The notes under the pieces: generated by a model
What the model was told of the DNA's origin: nothing
Seen by the model: only the letters and a program-made list of their open reading frames with translations
Databases searched by the model: none
Shown here: positions 1 to 9,094 of the stretch, piece by piece
How the letters are laid out: each line of letters begins with the position of its first letter
How positions within the stretch are numbered: position 1 is the stretch's first letter
Translations under genes and position numbers: made by a program
Origin: Bacteroidota bacterium
GTDB lineage: Bacteria; Bacteroidota; Bacteroidia; Palsa-965
NCBI GenBank assembly: GCA_013288325.1
Contig: JABDCB010000020.1
Location: 1-45,342, forward strand
Direction of reading: 5' to 3'
Length of the DNA stretch: 45,342 bases

Positions 1-2
1 TT

Positions 3-1700
3 AATGAAACATTTGAAATCCGTTTTACAATTGATTTTGCAGGAAGTAATTTTCAGGCTCCCAATTTCAGTGATTTTAATGTGCTATCCGGCCCCAATAG
101 CTCTCAAAGTATGTCCATGATTAATGGAAATGTTTCTCAGTCAAATTCGTACTCCTACTACTTAAGCGCGAAAAAAGAGGGCAAGTTTTATATAGGACCT
201 GCAAAAATAGCTGCTGGAGGAAGGAAGCTGGAATCCAACAGTGTGACAATAGATGTAGTAAGTGCTTCTGCAAGCAATGGAAATCAACATCAAAGTCAAC
301 AAAGCAAGTCTGGTCAGACTGTATCAGATCAATTGTATGTTAAGAGTAGTTTAAACAAGACCAAAGTTTATCTAGGGGAGCAAGTAATAATTACTCATAA
401 AGTCTATGCCAGGATTAATCTGGTAGGATTTCAGAATGCCAAAATACCTGCATATACAGGCTTTTGGTCGCAGGACATTCCGAACCCCAAGAACTACCAG
501 GTAGGAAAGGAAACATTGAATGGGGTGCAGTATTTTGTGGTGGAGTTTAAAAAAAGCTTTCTTTTCCCTCAGCGTACAGGAACGATTGAAATAGAGCCGA
601 TAGAAATTGACTGTATTGTTAGGCAACAAAGTAAAAATCAGGATCCGTGGAATTTTTTCGGGCCGATCAGTGAAGATGTATTATATAAATTGAAGGGTCA
701 AGCCCTGAAAATTGATGTTGTTCCATTACCGGAAACGGGTAAACCTGATAATTTTTCTGGGGCTGTAGGGCAGTTCAGTATGAAGGCTCAAATGAATAAA
801 GACAAAATCAAAACCAATGAAGCAGTTAACCTGAATATCACTATTACCGGAAAAGGAAATATTAACCTTATTGATATTCCAAAGATTAAAATCCCTCCTG
901 ACATAGAGAGTTATGATCCCAAACAAACAGAGAATATTAGTGTATTGGCTGATGGTGTAACTGGAACTAAGGCGAATGAATACGTTTTGATACCACGTTA
1001 TCATGGCAGTTTTAAAATTGAAGAGGCTGTGTTTAGTTATTTTGATCCGGAGAAAAAAAATTATATAACGCTACGTACCCCTGAGTTTGTATTGCAAGTA
1101 GAGAAAGGAGTGGGGGATACAAGCTCGGCATCGGTTATGGTCTCTGCTAACAATAGAAAAGATGTAGCTTTAATTGCTAACGATATACGATACATAAAAA
1201 CTGGGAATATATATCTTCACGAGAGCGGAAGTCACTTCTTCGGGTCACCGGCTTATGATCTGGGATTCATATTGCCAGGAGGCTGTTTCATCCTTTTTTT
1301 AGTATTAAGACAAAAGCGTCTAAAGGATCGTAATGATATTCGTCTTATGAAAAGCCGAAAAGCCACAAAAATGGCCCAGAAAAGGTTACGCATCGCTTAT
1401 GGACATATACAAAAGAATAATAAGGAGAATTTTTATAAGGAAATTTTTCGTGCCTTGTACGGATATCTGAGTGATAAGCTTTTCATGCCTATTTCTGATC
1501 TTTCAAAAGAATCAATACAAGTAACACTGAGAAAACAGGAGGTGCGAGAAGAAACAATAATACAATTAATAACTGTAATAAGTGCGTGCGAATTTGCCCG
1601 TTACGCTTCTTCCTCAGCTAGCGGGGATCTTAAAAGCATGTATGATCAAAGTCTTTTGCTGATTACTAAAATGGAGAATGAACTAGCAAAGCATATTTAG
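3..1700 (+). CDS. batD: BatD family protein (5' truncated by window edge)
   Basis: The reading frame is open from base 3, so the gene starts outside the window; the GTG at 81 is internal. The first residues seen (NETFEIRFTIDF, then FSDFNVLSGPNSSQS) match the usual N-terminal part of BatD. Several Ig-like beta-rich segments follow, as expected for the periplasmic part. One membrane segment is encoded at about 1236-1305 (LGFILPGGCFILFLVL), followed by a basic cytoplasmic tail with an FYKEIFRALYGYLSDKL segment typical of the family's C-terminus. BatD belongs to the Bacteroides aerotolerance (Bat) cluster with MoxR and von Willebrand proteins; its molecular role is not settled. batE follows after 46 bases in the same direction, so this is the end of a bat operon whose earlier genes lie to the left. 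Confidence 0.9.
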   Translation, partial: NETFEIRFTIDFAGSNFQAPNFSDFNVLSGPNSSQSMSMINGNVSQSNSYSYYLSAKKEGKFYIGPAKIAAGGRKLESNSVTIDVVSASASNGNQHQSQQSKSGQTVSDQLYVKSSLNKTKVYLGEQVIITHKVYARINLVGFQNAKIPAYTGFWSQDIPNPKNYQVGKETLNGVQYFVVEFKKSFLFPQRTGTIEIEPIEIDCIVRQQSKNQDPWNFFGPISEDVLYKLKGQALKIDVVPLPETGKPDNFSGAVGQFSMKAQMNKDKIKTNEAVNLNITITGKGNINLIDIPKIKIPPDIESYDPKQTENISVLADGVTGTKANEYVLIPRYHGSFKIEEAVFSYFDPEKKNYITLRTPEFVLQVEKGVGDTSSASVMVSANNRKDVALIANDIRYIKTGNIYLHESGSHFFGSPAYDLGFILPGGCFILFLVLRQKRLKDRNDIRLMKSRKATKMAQKRLRIAYGHIQKNNKENFYKEIFRALYGYLSDKLFMPISDLSKESIQVTLRKQEVREETIIQLITVISACEFARYASSSASGDLKSMYDQSLLLITKMENELAKHI

Positions 1701-1746
1701 GCAGAGTGAAAAAAAATTAAATTAGATAAACTGATTATTTAAAACG

Positions 1747-2502
1747 GTGAAGAAATTCTCATTTGCATTAGTAGTGTTTGCTCTTTCCTTTAAGGTGTGC
1801 CTGGGAAATGGGAACAATATGCTTGATTCGGCAAATAGAGCTTATGCTCAAAAAAAATACTCTTATGCAATAACTCTCTATGAAGGAATTCTGAAAAATG
1901 GGCTTATTGCTCCCGAATTATATTTCAATCTGGGTAATGCATACTATAAGTCTAAAAATATACCCAAAGCCATTCTTAATTATGAAAGGGCAAGAAAAAT
2001 TGAACCTGACGACGAGGATATTATGATTAACTTGAAGATTGCAAATAGCCAAACCACTGATCGGATCGAGAACCCACATGAGGAAATTATAAAGGTTTGG
2101 AAAAGACATTTCTTCGGTTTGTCTACCGAAAGAGGGTGGTCATTTTATAGCATTGGTTTTTTTATCATAGGTATTGGTTTTATTTTGTTATATCTGATAT
2201 CTTCACGCATACTAATACGCCAGATTTCATTTACTCTTGGGGGCGTATTCCTGCTTTTGACTATCAGCACTTCGCTTATTGCCTGGGATAAGTGTAGTTC
2301 AGCCGCTTTACATACAGAAGCAATCATTATGGCTCCTAATATTACGGCTAAAGGATCTCCTGATGAAAAGGGAACCGACTTGTTTATTTTGCATGAAGGA
2401 GCCAAAGTCACCCTTCTTCAAACAAATGGAAATTGGCAGGAGGTGAGACTTGCTAATGGAACTGCTGGCTGGCTACCTGAATCTGCCTTTGAAGCTATCT
2501 AA
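1747..2502 (+). CDS. batE: BatE: TPR and SH3 domain membrane protein
   Basis: 251 residues starting at GTG 1747; no in-frame ATG lies close by. Order: signal peptide (about 1-20, KFSFALVVFALSFKVCLG); TPR repeats at about 23-100, including YFNLGNAYYKSKNIPKAILNYERA; two hydrophobic segments at about 130-152 and 158-180; and a C-terminal bacterial SH3 domain at about 195-250 (LHEGAKVTLLQTNGNWQEV, then GTAGWLPESAFEAI). This TPR-TM-TM-SH3 order is the standard layout of BatE. TPRs imply protein-protein contacts, and the SH3 domain may contact peptidoglycan or protein. It lies directly behind batD and is the last gene of the unit. No convincing terminator hairpin is visible after the stop codon. 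Confidence 0.88.
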   Translation: MKKFSFALVVFALSFKVCLGNGNNMLDSANRAYAQKKYSYAITLYEGILKNGLIAPELYFNLGNAYYKSKNIPKAILNYERARKIEPDDEDIMINLKIANSQTTDRIENPHEEIIKVWKRHFFGLSTERGWSFYSIGFFIIGIGFILLYLISSRILIRQISFTLGGVFLLLTISTSLIAWDKCSSAALHTEAIIMAPNITAKGSPDEKGTDLFILHEGAKVTLLQTNGNWQEVRLANGTAGWLPESAFEAI

Positions 2503-2730
2503 TTGTTTATTCAGCTAGTTTCCCTGAAATGACGGGAATGTTAAAGAATATCCACCCAAGAGAAGAGTCTGTTTGTAAATTTTTTAATTTAAACATTAGC
2601 AATTGGCTGCTATTTAAGAGCTGTGATTGTAAAACGATCTAGTTCTATGGGAGATGAGGGCATAATAAGAGGATCCCAGGAAAATTTAAAATCGTAATCA
2701 GAGATTCGTTTCCAATCTGCACAAACGGAT
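2503..2730. other. Intergenic stretch after batE
   Basis: 228 AT-rich bases between two converging genes (batE on plus, XRE regulator on minus). I see no ORF, no strong hairpin with a T-run and no repeat here. Confidence 0.6.
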
Positions 2731-2928
2731 TTATTTACCTTTAGTAGGAACGAGCAATTCTCGGACATCGACTTCAAGGACTTCCGCTATTTTTTTTAGA
2801 ACCACAATACTGGGCTGGGTTTTGTTATTGCAGTAGTTAGTAACTACAACGTAGCTTTTGCCAATCTTTTCTGCCAGCCATGCTTGAGACCTACCCTGAT
2901 ACTTTAATATTTCTTTTATCCTGTTCAT
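2731..2928 (-). CDS. Small XRE/Cro-type helix-turn-helix regulator
   Basis: 65 residues, essentially a lone HTH_3 (Cro/CI) domain. MNRIKEILKYQGRSQAWLAEKIG forms helices 1-2, KSYVVVTNYCNNKTQPSI holds the recognition helix, and VLKKIAEVLEVDVRELL the last helices. Single-domain XRE proteins of this size are common chromosomal regulators and toxin-antitoxin or phage-type repressors. No toxin partner or phage gene is adjacent, so the target is unknown. It stands alone, facing batE tail to tail, with a long non-coding stretch upstream. The ATG start fits the domain's N-terminus exactly. Confidence 0.85.
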   Translation of the reverse strand: MNRIKEILKYQGRSQAWLAEKIGKSYVVVTNYCNNKTQPSIVVLKKIAEVLEVDVRELLVPTKGK

Positions 2929-3460
2929 TCTTAAATCATTGATTTAATAGAGAGCGATAAAATTAGAACATAATATTCTTTCGTAAAATATCACAGACTG
3001 ATATGAATATTTAGAGCAATCTACTATAATAATTTCTAGTTAATTTGTTGTTAATTTAAAGCCAATATAAGATAAGGGCTATAAAGCACTAATAGGAAGG
3101 GGTTGCGCGTGAGTTTCAAAAAAAAAGCGATATAAAAAAGAGTGCAAGCATGTAGCGAATTTTGAGACAGGAAATTATTTTTTTAGCACTTACTTTCTCT
3201 CTTATTTTTGATCATTATCGAATTCCTGATTGAATTTTAAAAAAGGTAAGAAGGGGGGAAATATCTCTTATTAGCTTTTTGTTATTTAAAGTGGGTAATT
3301 TTTCTTAAGAATGGAGACTTTTTTGAGAGAGTAAGCTAGCGGTTAATAATTTTGATGAAAACTCAACTCAGTAGACTAACTCAATAAAGTTTCTCTAAGC
3401 ATTAAATAGATAGTTTCAGCAGAGACAAAGAAATGAAACAATGTGATTTAGGTCACAATA
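2929..3460. other. Long non-coding stretch between XRE gene and rplT terminator
   Basis: About 530 AT-rich bases with no ORF of useful length on either strand. It should contain the promoter of the minus-strand XRE gene, but I find no good TAnnTTTG element. Purine-rich runs (around 3120-3140 and 3240-3255) are present, but no repeat, tRNA-like fold or conserved RNA that I can recognise. Confidence 0.5.
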
Positions 3461-3461
3461 A

Positions 3462-3488
3462 AAAAGCCCCTGGAAGGGGCTTTTTTTG
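3462..3488 (-). terminator. Terminator of the thrS-infC-rpmI-rplT operon
   Basis: Stem GCCCCT / AGGGGC (3466-3471 and 3475-3480) with a three-base loop, flanked by an A-run on the left and T-run on the right. It is therefore a Rho-independent terminator on either strand. It sits 18 bases beyond the rplT stop codon. Confidence 0.88.
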
Positions 3489-3505
3489 CGAATTAAGAGC
3501 AAATT

Positions 3506-3850
3506 CTATTTCAGAGAGGTAAGTACTGCTTTGAAAGCTTCTGGATGATTCATGGCGAGATCTGCCAAAGTCTTTCTGTTTAGTGTAATACCTGCTTTAT
3601 TCATTTTACCAATGAATTCAGAGTAAGACATACCGTGTTCTCGTACACCAGCATTTATACGTTGAATCCAAAGGGAGCGAAAATTTCTTTTCTTCGTCTT
3701 TCTGTCGCGGTAAGCATATGTTTGACCCTTTTCAAAAGTGTTTTTTGCAACAGTCCAGACATTACCCCTAGCACCCCAATAACCTTTAGTTTGTTTGAGG
3801 ACTTTTTTTCTACGGGCCCTCGAGGCTACCGCATTTACTGATCTTGGCAT
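3506..3850 (-). CDS. rplT: 50S ribosomal protein L20
   Basis: 114 residues, the normal length of bL20. Family sequence is clear: [19 protein letters not shown] at the N-terminus, [21 protein letters not shown], then [20 protein letters not shown] and a C-terminal [10 protein letters not shown] segment. L20 binds 23S rRNA early in assembly of the large subunit. It is the last gene of thrS-infC-rpmI-rplT and is followed by a strong terminator. In other bacteria L20 or its leader regulates this operon; the 94-base gap to rpmI shows no pseudoknot I can defend. Confidence 0.98.
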   Translation of the reverse strand: MPRSVNAVASRARRKKVLKQTKGYWGARGNVWTVAKNTFEKGQTYAYRDRKTKKRNFRSLWIQRINAGVREHGMSYSEFIGKMNKAGITLNRKTLADLAMNHPEAFKAVLTSLK

Positions 3851-3944
3851 TTGTTTTTGTTTTTTGGCTGCAGCGTCTGTTTATGTCAGATCTTTCTTAG
3901 CTGTTCACCTGGTTAGTATTCACTCAATTAACCATATGTTTTGC

Positions 3945-4139
3945 CTACAGGCAAAGCATATTTTTCACGTTGTTCAGGTCTGCATCATGCACCAGTGCAT
4001 CTTTTGTCAAGGCACGTTTACGTGCAGTGGCTTTCTTTGTCAGAATGTGCCGTTTGAACGCATGCTTACGCTTAATTTTTCCTGAACCCGTCACCACAAA
4101 GCGTTTCTTTGCGGAGGATTTTGTTTTCATTTTGGGCAT
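3945..4139 (-). CDS. rpmI: 50S ribosomal protein L35
   Basis: 64 residues starting at the ATG of [14 protein letters not shown] (4139). The open frame runs 20 codons further upstream, but that part overlaps the end of infC and does not resemble L35. The protein has the usual bL35 content: [10 protein letters not shown], then [17 protein letters not shown], strongly basic throughout. It sits in the conserved order infC-rpmI-rplT, 37 bases behind the infC stop. The second ATG (MKTKSS, 4130) is a possible alternative start. Confidence 0.96.
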   Translation of the reverse strand: MPKMKTKSSAKKRFVVTGSGKIKRKHAFKRHILTKKATARKRALTKDALVHDADLNNVKNMLCL

Positions 4140-4176
4140 TTGCTGTTTTTTTATTGGGTATTGGATTGAATCGTAT

Positions 4177-4791
4177 TTATTTTTTCTTCTTAGGAGCAAG
4201 GATCATAATCATCCTTTTCCCTTCTAGAAGTGGTAGTTGCTCCACTTTACCATGCTCCTCCAGTTCCTGAGCAAAACGGAGCAATAATACTTCTCCCTGC
4301 TCCTTAAACATAATAGCTCTTCCTTTGAACATTACGTATGCTTTTACCTTTGCTCCTTCATCCAAAAAATTAAGCGCATGGTTTCGTTTGAAATTGAAAT
4401 CATGTTCATCTGTATGAGGACTGAAACGAATTTCTTTTACCACCACTTTGGCAGTCTTTGCTTTGAGCTCTTTTTGCTTTTTCTTTTGTTCGTATAAAAA
4501 TTTTTTATAGTCAATCACCCTACAAACCGGAGGATCCGCTGTTGGAGCAATTTCAACCAGATCAAGCCCTACTTCACGGGCAATCTCAAGGGCTTTCTCT
4601 ATTGTGAAAACCCCCTGTTCAATTCCTTCTCCGACCACACGCACACTTTTAGCACGAATACGTTCATTGATATTGTGCGCGTCTTCTTTTTTCTGAAACC
4701 GGGGTCTATTGAAGGCTCCTCCGGGTCTTGAAAAAGTACCGGCTGGTCTTTTAAATGCCGGGTTGAAAGGTTTTTTAAATTCAGCTGAAAT
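4177..4791 (-). CDS. infC: Translation initiation factor IF-3, AUU start
   Basis: IF-3 keeps the ribosomal subunits apart and checks the initiator tRNA-start codon pairing. The core is unmistakable: [16 protein letters not shown], then [20 protein letters not shown], and a C-terminal domain with [15 protein letters not shown]. An ORF begun at GTG 4644 would lose the conserved IRAKSVR start of the N-domain. The frame stays open to a TAA at 4813-4815 and contains no ATG; the only GTGs lie inside the conserved core. An ATT at 4789-4791 is preceded by GGAGGT with about five bases spacing, giving 204 residues. AUU is the known infC start in E. coli, where IF-3 represses its own synthesis by rejecting it. 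The extra N-terminal 40 residues are rich in F, P, R and G. Gap to the thrS stop: 35 bases. Confidence 0.9.
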   Translation of the reverse strand: MSAEFKKPFNPAFKRPAGTFSRPGGAFNRPRFQKKEDAHNINERIRAKSVRVVGEGIEQGVFTIEKALEIAREVGLDLVEIAPTADPPVCRVIDYKKFLYEQKKKQKELKAKTAKVVVKEIRFSPHTDEHDFNFKRNHALNFLDEGAKVKAYVMFKGRAIMFKEQGEVLLLRFAQELEEHGKVEQLPLLEGKRMIMILAPKKKK

Positions 4792-4802
4792 AGATACCTC
4801 CG
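4789..4802 (-). promoter_or_regulatory. infC ribosome binding site with ATT start codon
   Basis: On the minus strand the order is CGGAGGT, ATCT, ATT. The strong Shine-Dalgarno match is unusual here, since most genes in this window have weak ones. It points to the ATT at 4791-4789 as the start. No ATG, GTG or TTG occurs between the upstream stop (4815) and the conserved IF-3 core. Confidence 0.8.
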
Positions 4803-4826
4803 TTTTTACTGGTTAATGTCAAATTA

Positions 4827-6767
4827 TTAAAATGTGGCCAATTTTTCTTCGATCTCTTTATTAATCAAATTGGCAAAAGATTCCGTCGACATACTTCCCA
4901 CATCCCCGTCTCCTTGTTTTCTAACCGAGACCATATTTTCAGCCTCTTCTTTCTCCCCTACAATTAACATAAAAGGCACCTTTTTTACCTCAGTATCCCT
5001 TATTTTTCTGCCAATTTTCTCATTCCTGTCGTCAATAAGCCCGCGAATATCGTAATTTTTCAGCAAATCCAAAACTTTTTTAGCGTAATCGTTGTATTTT
5101 TCGCTAATTGGAAGCACAACTACCTGTTCCGGAGTAAGCCAAAGTGGAAATTTACCAGCGCAATGTTCGATTAAAACCGCCACAAATCGCTCCAGAGATC
5201 CAAAAGGCGCCCTATGGATCATTACAGGCCTATGTTTTTGATTATCACTTCCAGTATACTCCAGTTCGAAACGTTCCGGTAAATTGTAATCTACCTGAAT
5301 GGTGCCCAGTTGCCATTTTCTACCAATGGCATCTTTTACCATAAAATCCAGTTTGGGGCCATAAAATGCCGCTTCACCTAATACTGTGGTTGTTCTTAGC
5401 CCTTTCTCCTTGGCAGAGAGGATAATAGCTTCTTCTGCTTTCTGCCAGTTTTCGTCCGATCCGATATACTTTGTCTTATTATTGGGGTCTCGTAATGAAA
5501 TCTGAGCTGTATAGTCTGTAAAATCAAGAGCCCGGAAAACATAAAGCACAAGATCAATAACTTTGCAAAACTCTTCCTGGATTTGCTCTTGGCGGCAAAA
5601 TAAATGAGCATCATCTTGAGTAAATCCTCTTACTCTGGTAAGGCCATGTAATTCACCATGTTGCTCATAACGATATACCGTGCCAAATTCAGCCAGACGA
5701 AGCGGTAGGTCTTTGTACGAGCGGGGTTTGCTTTTATAAATTTCACAATGATGGGGGCAATTCATTGGTTTCAAGAAGAACTCTTCCCCTTCCTGTGGCG
5801 TTTTTATAGGCTGAAACGAGTCAGCCCCATACTTCTCATAATGTCCTGAAGTAACATACAGTTGTTTGTGCCCAATATGCGGGGTTATAACAGGAAGATA
5901 TCCCGCTTTTATTTGAGCACGTTGCATAAATTGCACTAAACGTTCCCTTAATGAAGCCCCGGCAGGAAGCCAGAGAGGAAGTCCCATTCCCACTTTTTCC
6001 GAAAAAGTAAAAAGTTCCAGCTCCTTACCTAATTTACGATGGTCCCTTTTTTTAGCTTCTTCGAGCAATAATAGGTATTCCTTCAGCTCTTTATCTTTTG
6101 GAAAAGTAATGGCATAAATCCGGGTCAGTTGTTTGTTTTTTTCATCCCCTCTCCAATATGCGCCGGCAATACTCATCACTTTGACCGCTTTTATGAAGCC
6201 GGTACTAGGTATATGAGGACCTTTACATAAATCAGTAAACTGTCCTTGCTGATAAAAAGTAATATTCCCGTCCGTAAGGTCTTTGATCAGATCGAGCTTA
6301 TATTCATCTCCTTTTTCTTTGAAATATGCAATAGCTTCACTTTTGGAGACTTCTTTACGTAAATAAGGATTATTCTGGCGGGCAAGTTCCAGTACTTTAT
6401 CTTCTATTTTTTTAAAATCTTCCGGACTTAACTGACGATCACCCAAGTCTACGTCGTAATAAAAACCATTATCAATCGGAGGGCCAATCCCAAATTTTAT
6501 TCCTGGATAAAGAGCTTCCAAAGCCTCTGCTAATAAGTGGGCTGAGGAATGCCACAAGGTTGATTTTCCCTGATCATCATTCCAGGTAAGCAGTGTTACA
6601 GTACTATCTGTGATTAATGGCCTTGTAGCATCCCAGATTTCTCCATTTACACGTGCAGCCAGAACATTTCTTGCAAGACCTTCGCTTATTCTTTGAGCAA
6701 CCTGGAGAGGGGTAGTTCCTTTTTCGTATTCACGAACAGAGCCGTCGGGGAGTGTTATTTTTATCAT
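4827..6767 (-). CDS. thrS: Threonine-tRNA ligase
   Basis: 646 residues, full length for class IIa ThrRS. Order: TGS domain (1-60, [17 protein letters not shown]); editing SAD domain with [13 protein letters not shown] and the downstream [16 protein letters not shown]; catalytic core with motif 2 ([19 protein letters not shown], then [13 protein letters not shown]) and motif 3 ([11 protein letters not shown]). The zinc-binding NCPHHCEIY segment is present. The C-terminal anticodon-binding domain begins near [15 protein letters not shown]. It charges tRNA-Thr and clears mischarged Ser. It is the first gene of the thrS-infC-rpmI-rplT unit, with a -7 type promoter element about 40 bases upstream of the ATG. 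Confidence 0.98.
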   Translation of the reverse strand: MIKITLPDGSVREYEKGTTPLQVAQRISEGLARNVLAARVNGEIWDATRPLITDSTVTLLTWNDDQGKSTLWHSSAHLLAEALEALYPGIKFGIGPPIDNGFYYDVDLGDRQLSPEDFKKIEDKVLELARQNNPYLRKEVSKSEAIAYFKEKGDEYKLDLIKDLTDGNITFYQQGQFTDLCKGPHIPSTGFIKAVKVMSIAGAYWRGDEKNKQLTRIYAITFPKDKELKEYLLLLEEAKKRDHRKLGKELELFTFSEKVGMGLPLWLPAGASLRERLVQFMQRAQIKAGYLPVITPHIGHKQLYVTSGHYEKYGADSFQPIKTPQEGEEFFLKPMNCPHHCEIYKSKPRSYKDLPLRLAEFGTVYRYEQHGELHGLTRVRGFTQDDAHLFCRQEQIQEEFCKVIDLVLYVFRALDFTDYTAQISLRDPNNKTKYIGSDENWQKAEEAIILSAKEKGLRTTTVLGEAAFYGPKLDFMVKDAIGRKWQLGTIQVDYNLPERFELEYTGSDNQKHRPVMIHRAPFGSLERFVAVLIEHCAGKFPLWLTPEQVVVLPISEKYNDYAKKVLDLLKNYDIRGLIDDRNEKIGRKIRDTEVKKVPFMLIVGEKEEAENMVSVRKQGDGDVGSMSTESFANLINKEIEEKLATF

Positions 6768-6806
6768 AGTCTTTCCTATTTACAACATAGGTTTTGGTTT
6801 GAGGTG

Positions 6807-6815
6807 GCAAAGATA
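6807..6815 (-). promoter_or_regulatory. Candidate thrS promoter, -7 element
   Basis: On the minus strand the sequence is TATCTTTGC, a perfect Bacteroidota -7 consensus (TAnnTTTG). It lies 40-48 bases upstream of the thrS ATG. The expected TTG about 19 bases further up is not obvious. It lies downstream of the terminator of the preceding operon, as needed. Confidence 0.6.
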
Positions 6816-6867
6816 AGTGAAAAAAGAAGGCCACGGCCGGAGCATAAAAAAAACGATATAAGCCCTG

Positions 6868-6900
6868 AAAAAAAAGAACCGGAGGTAACTTACCGTCCGG
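6868..6900 (-). terminator. Terminator of the exported-protein operon
   Basis: On the minus strand a hairpin formed by CCGGACGGTAA and TTACCTCCGG is followed by a T-rich run (TTCTTTTTTTTC). It lies 68 bases beyond the stop of the last gene of the 8851-6969 unit and before the thrS promoter. Confidence 0.75.
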
Positions 6901-6968
6901 CTCTTATTACTGTGTTAAAATGAAACGAAAACAGGAATATGTATATCCTGGATTAGAACAGTCGAAAT

Positions 6969-7421
6969 TTACTTATAACCAACCATGAGTACCATACATC
7001 CCGTTTTTTCATTTGGGTGGTCGAGCGCAACAGGGATTTCGTATTCTATATAGTAGGTGCCTGTTTTTGTGGGTTCAAAACTCCAGAAAAGGTTGTCGAT
7101 ACCCATCGAGTTATCAAAAACCTGGTTGCGTTTTGCATTTGTTTTTGACTTATCGTAAATGTTAACTTTTACGTCTTCTTTGAACCCGCTGGAAGCAAAA
7201 ATCAATTTGTATTTCTGACCAGCATAGGCTGTAAATTCAACTTCAACTGTTTGAGCTTTATCTTTAAATGTAAAAGGAGTATCACTAAATCCATCATAAT
7301 TGAAGGGCTTTAGATTGTTTTTGCATTTTTTTGCAATCTCTTTGGCATTGCATTGGGCAAAGGTTGTTCCGGTTAATGTCAACAGAAAGAGAAAGAGAAG
7401 GAGATAAAAGTGTTTTTTCAT
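6969..7421 (-). CDS. Small secreted protein, paralogue of the upstream gene
   Basis: 150 residues from the ATG at 7421. The frame is open for 29 more codons upstream, but only this start gives a clean signal peptide (MKKHFYLLLFLFLLTLTGTTFAQ). The mature part starts CNAKEIAKKCKNNLKPFNYD and is predicted beta-rich: VEVEFTAYAGQKYKLIFASS, a VKVNIYDKSK strand and a TGTYYIEYEIPV strand. It ends GCMVLMVGYK. The neighbour at 7478-7939 has the same plan (AGENYRFVF, IDIYNKDK, VYVDYVIPAG, ending GCLLFMVGYK), so the two are tandem duplicates. I recognise no named family. Probably periplasmic or secreted; function unknown. Last gene of the three-gene unit. Confidence 0.85.
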   Translation of the reverse strand: MKKHFYLLLFLFLLTLTGTTFAQCNAKEIAKKCKNNLKPFNYDGFSDTPFTFKDKAQTVEVEFTAYAGQKYKLIFASSGFKEDVKVNIYDKSKTNAKRNQVFDNSMGIDNLFWSFEPTKTGTYYIEYEIPVALDHPNEKTGCMVLMVGYK

Positions 7422-7477
7422 AAGCCTTTTTTTGATTCTTAATCGGTCGAAAGCCATTATCTGTTTAAGCAATCGTA

Positions 7478-7939
7478 CTATTTGTAACCAACCATAAATA
7501 AAAGACACCCGTTAAAGGATCCATTTTCACCTGCAGGTATGACATAATCGACATAAACCTTTGTGGATTTTGAATATTCCCATACATATTCTTTTTTGTC
7601 GGCTCCGGCTTCCTTTGAACTGAATAATAGTTTACGGTGTTTGGAGTCTTTATCTTTATTGTAAATATCAATGCCAATAGAGCTTTTTAGGGCCTCTGCA
7701 TTGAAAACAAATCGGTAGTTTTCACCTGCGAATAAAGGCACTTCAATTTCCTTCATGTATTCCGTGCCCCTCGTAGAGATTTTCATGAGCTTGGCAGCAT
7801 CGAACTTATAAGGTTCCATTGCCTTTCTCGACTTATCTTTCAGGGCATTTGTATCGCATTGCGTTGAATCCGATCCTTCGAATGCTCCAAAGACAGTAAG
7901 GCAAGCAAATCCTAAAACGGCTATCAATAATTTGTTCAT
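7478..7939 (-). CDS. Small secreted protein, paralogue of the downstream gene
   Basis: 153 residues. Signal peptide MNKLLIAVLGFACLTVFG; the mature part starts near FEGSDSTQCDTNALKDKSRK. A beta-rich domain follows with VPLFAGENYRFVF, SIGIDIYNKDKDSKHRKLLF and YVWEYSKSTKVYVDYVIPAG, and the last residues GCLLFMVGYK match those of the next gene. One Cys near the mature N-terminus and one near the C-terminus are shared by both paralogues and could form a disulfide. No recognised family. It follows the lipoprotein gene by 12 bases, so the two are very probably cotranscribed. Confidence 0.85.
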   Translation of the reverse strand: MNKLLIAVLGFACLTVFGAFEGSDSTQCDTNALKDKSRKAMEPYKFDAAKLMKISTRGTEYMKEIEVPLFAGENYRFVFNAEALKSSIGIDIYNKDKDSKHRKLLFSSKEAGADKKEYVWEYSKSTKVYVDYVIPAGENGSFNGCLLFMVGYK

Positions 7940-7951
7940 GGTGTGGAAATG

Positions 7952-8851
7952 TTAGCCTTTCACAATTTTTGCTCTTATTTCGTCAATCTTTTTGATGAAT
8001 CCGTCCATTTCAGCATCAGTGATTGCAATCTTACTGAAATCCACGTCATCTCTATCTTTGCTGATAGCTTTCATGCCTTCAAAGTTTTCAAATAAATCCC
8101 GAATAGAAGAAATATCAGCAATTACTCCAGGAATTCCAGCATCTTTCCCTTCGTTCGATTTAAGAGCCTTAATAATGTTTTGAGCAATAGCCATTTGTTC
8201 AATCAGATGAGAAGAAACATTTTTGGCTTTACCTTTTTCAAAGACTTTCCCACCTATATACATACTTTCTATCCATGCTCCAGCAAACACAGTTGCAGAA
8301 ATATATTCCTGCTCATGCTCTTCAAGAATTAGGTCGGTTTGCATTTCCATATCGGCAATAATCGGCCCAAGAGAATCTTCTTGCCCTAAATTTGATTCAA
8401 ATCTTCCTGCCAAATTGTCGGTTTCGAAAACCTTGCCCAACCCAAGCTGTTCTGCCAGTTGACGGGAAGCCTTCAGGTAGTTGCGGGAGTCCTGGTTTTG
8501 TTTATTTAAGGCGCAATAGCTAAGATCCGCACTATATACACCAAGATTGAGCGACTCACTCACCTTGCCAGCATTGTACTTCGAAGCATTTTCTGCCGAA
8601 TTGGTAATATTCGGGTAATAAATCAGCCCAGCCTTTTTGAAAATAGAAGCAATCTGAATAGGGGATGGAAGTGTATAGGTTGTTTGCTCAGTCTGAGTGT
8701 CTCCTGACCCAGTATGAGAAACAGTATCCTTCACAGACGTAACATCCTTTTGCTCAGAATTATGAGTGGAAGAGCCGCAGGCAAATAAAAAAAAGCAAGC
8801 AGCGGTGGCAATAGTGCCATACAATACGGAGGCAGCCTTGTTAAAATACAT
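7952..8851 (-). CDS. Predicted lipoprotein, unknown function
   Basis: 299 residues. Lipobox LFAC with Cys25 after a hydrophobic stretch, then a Ser/Thr/Gln-rich linker (about 26-60). The rest is mostly alpha-helical (about 65-298) with YNAGKVSESLNLGVYSADLS, QLAEQLGLGKVFE and an end KIDEIRAKIVKG. I do not recognise a named family beyond the general look of Bacteroidota outer- or inner-membrane lipoproteins. First gene of the operon with the two small secreted paralogues, and divergent from the PpiC gene at 9095. The shared export and tight spacing suggest the three products act together in the envelope; this is inference. Confidence 0.85.
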   Translation of the reverse strand: MYFNKAASVLYGTIATAACFFLFACGSSTHNSEQKDVTSVKDTVSHTGSGDTQTEQTTYTLPSPIQIASIFKKAGLIYYPNITNSAENASKYNAGKVSESLNLGVYSADLSYCALNKQNQDSRNYLKASRQLAEQLGLGKVFETDNLAGRFESNLGQEDSLGPIIADMEMQTDLILEEHEQEYISATVFAGAWIESMYIGGKVFEKGKAKNVSSHLIEQMAIAQNIIKALKSNEGKDAGIPGVIADISSIRDLFENFEGMKAISKDRDDVDFSKIAITDAEMDGFIKKIDEIRAKIVKG

Positions 8852-8970
8852 GTTTTTTGTTTTGTAGTTAATTGATCCGGTACAGAATGATTGAATGCTG
8901 TTTTTTGAAATCGGGGCTAAGCTATAAAAAAATATTGTAAAGCAAGAAGAATGCCTTATATCATTAATCT

Positions 8971-9001
8971 TTTATCAATAGAAAAGTTTAATTAAATTTG
9001 C
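8971..9001 (+). promoter_or_regulatory. Candidate promoter of the PpiC-SurA-MoxR cluster
   Basis: The -7 element TAAATTTGC (8993-9001) matches the Bacteroidota consensus fully. At 19 bases upstream there is TTT (8971-8973) instead of TTG, so the -33 element is weak. The predicted transcript would have a leader of about 85 bases before the ATG at 9095. Confidence 0.6.
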
Positions 9002-9094
9002 TTCCCTTTTGATAAAGTAAGGGCTCTGGGGTAAATTGACAAAACAAACAAATGACCAGAGTAGCTTTGAAATACTATAATTAATTAACAACCT

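Noticed and set aside
2929-3460. Possible small RNA or riboswitch in the long gap before the XRE gene
   Set aside because: No stable fold, conserved motif or terminator other than that of rplT could be found by eye.
3851-3944. Possible L20 leader or autoregulatory pseudoknot between rpmI and rplT
   Set aside because: The 94-base gap is short and shows no convincing paired elements.
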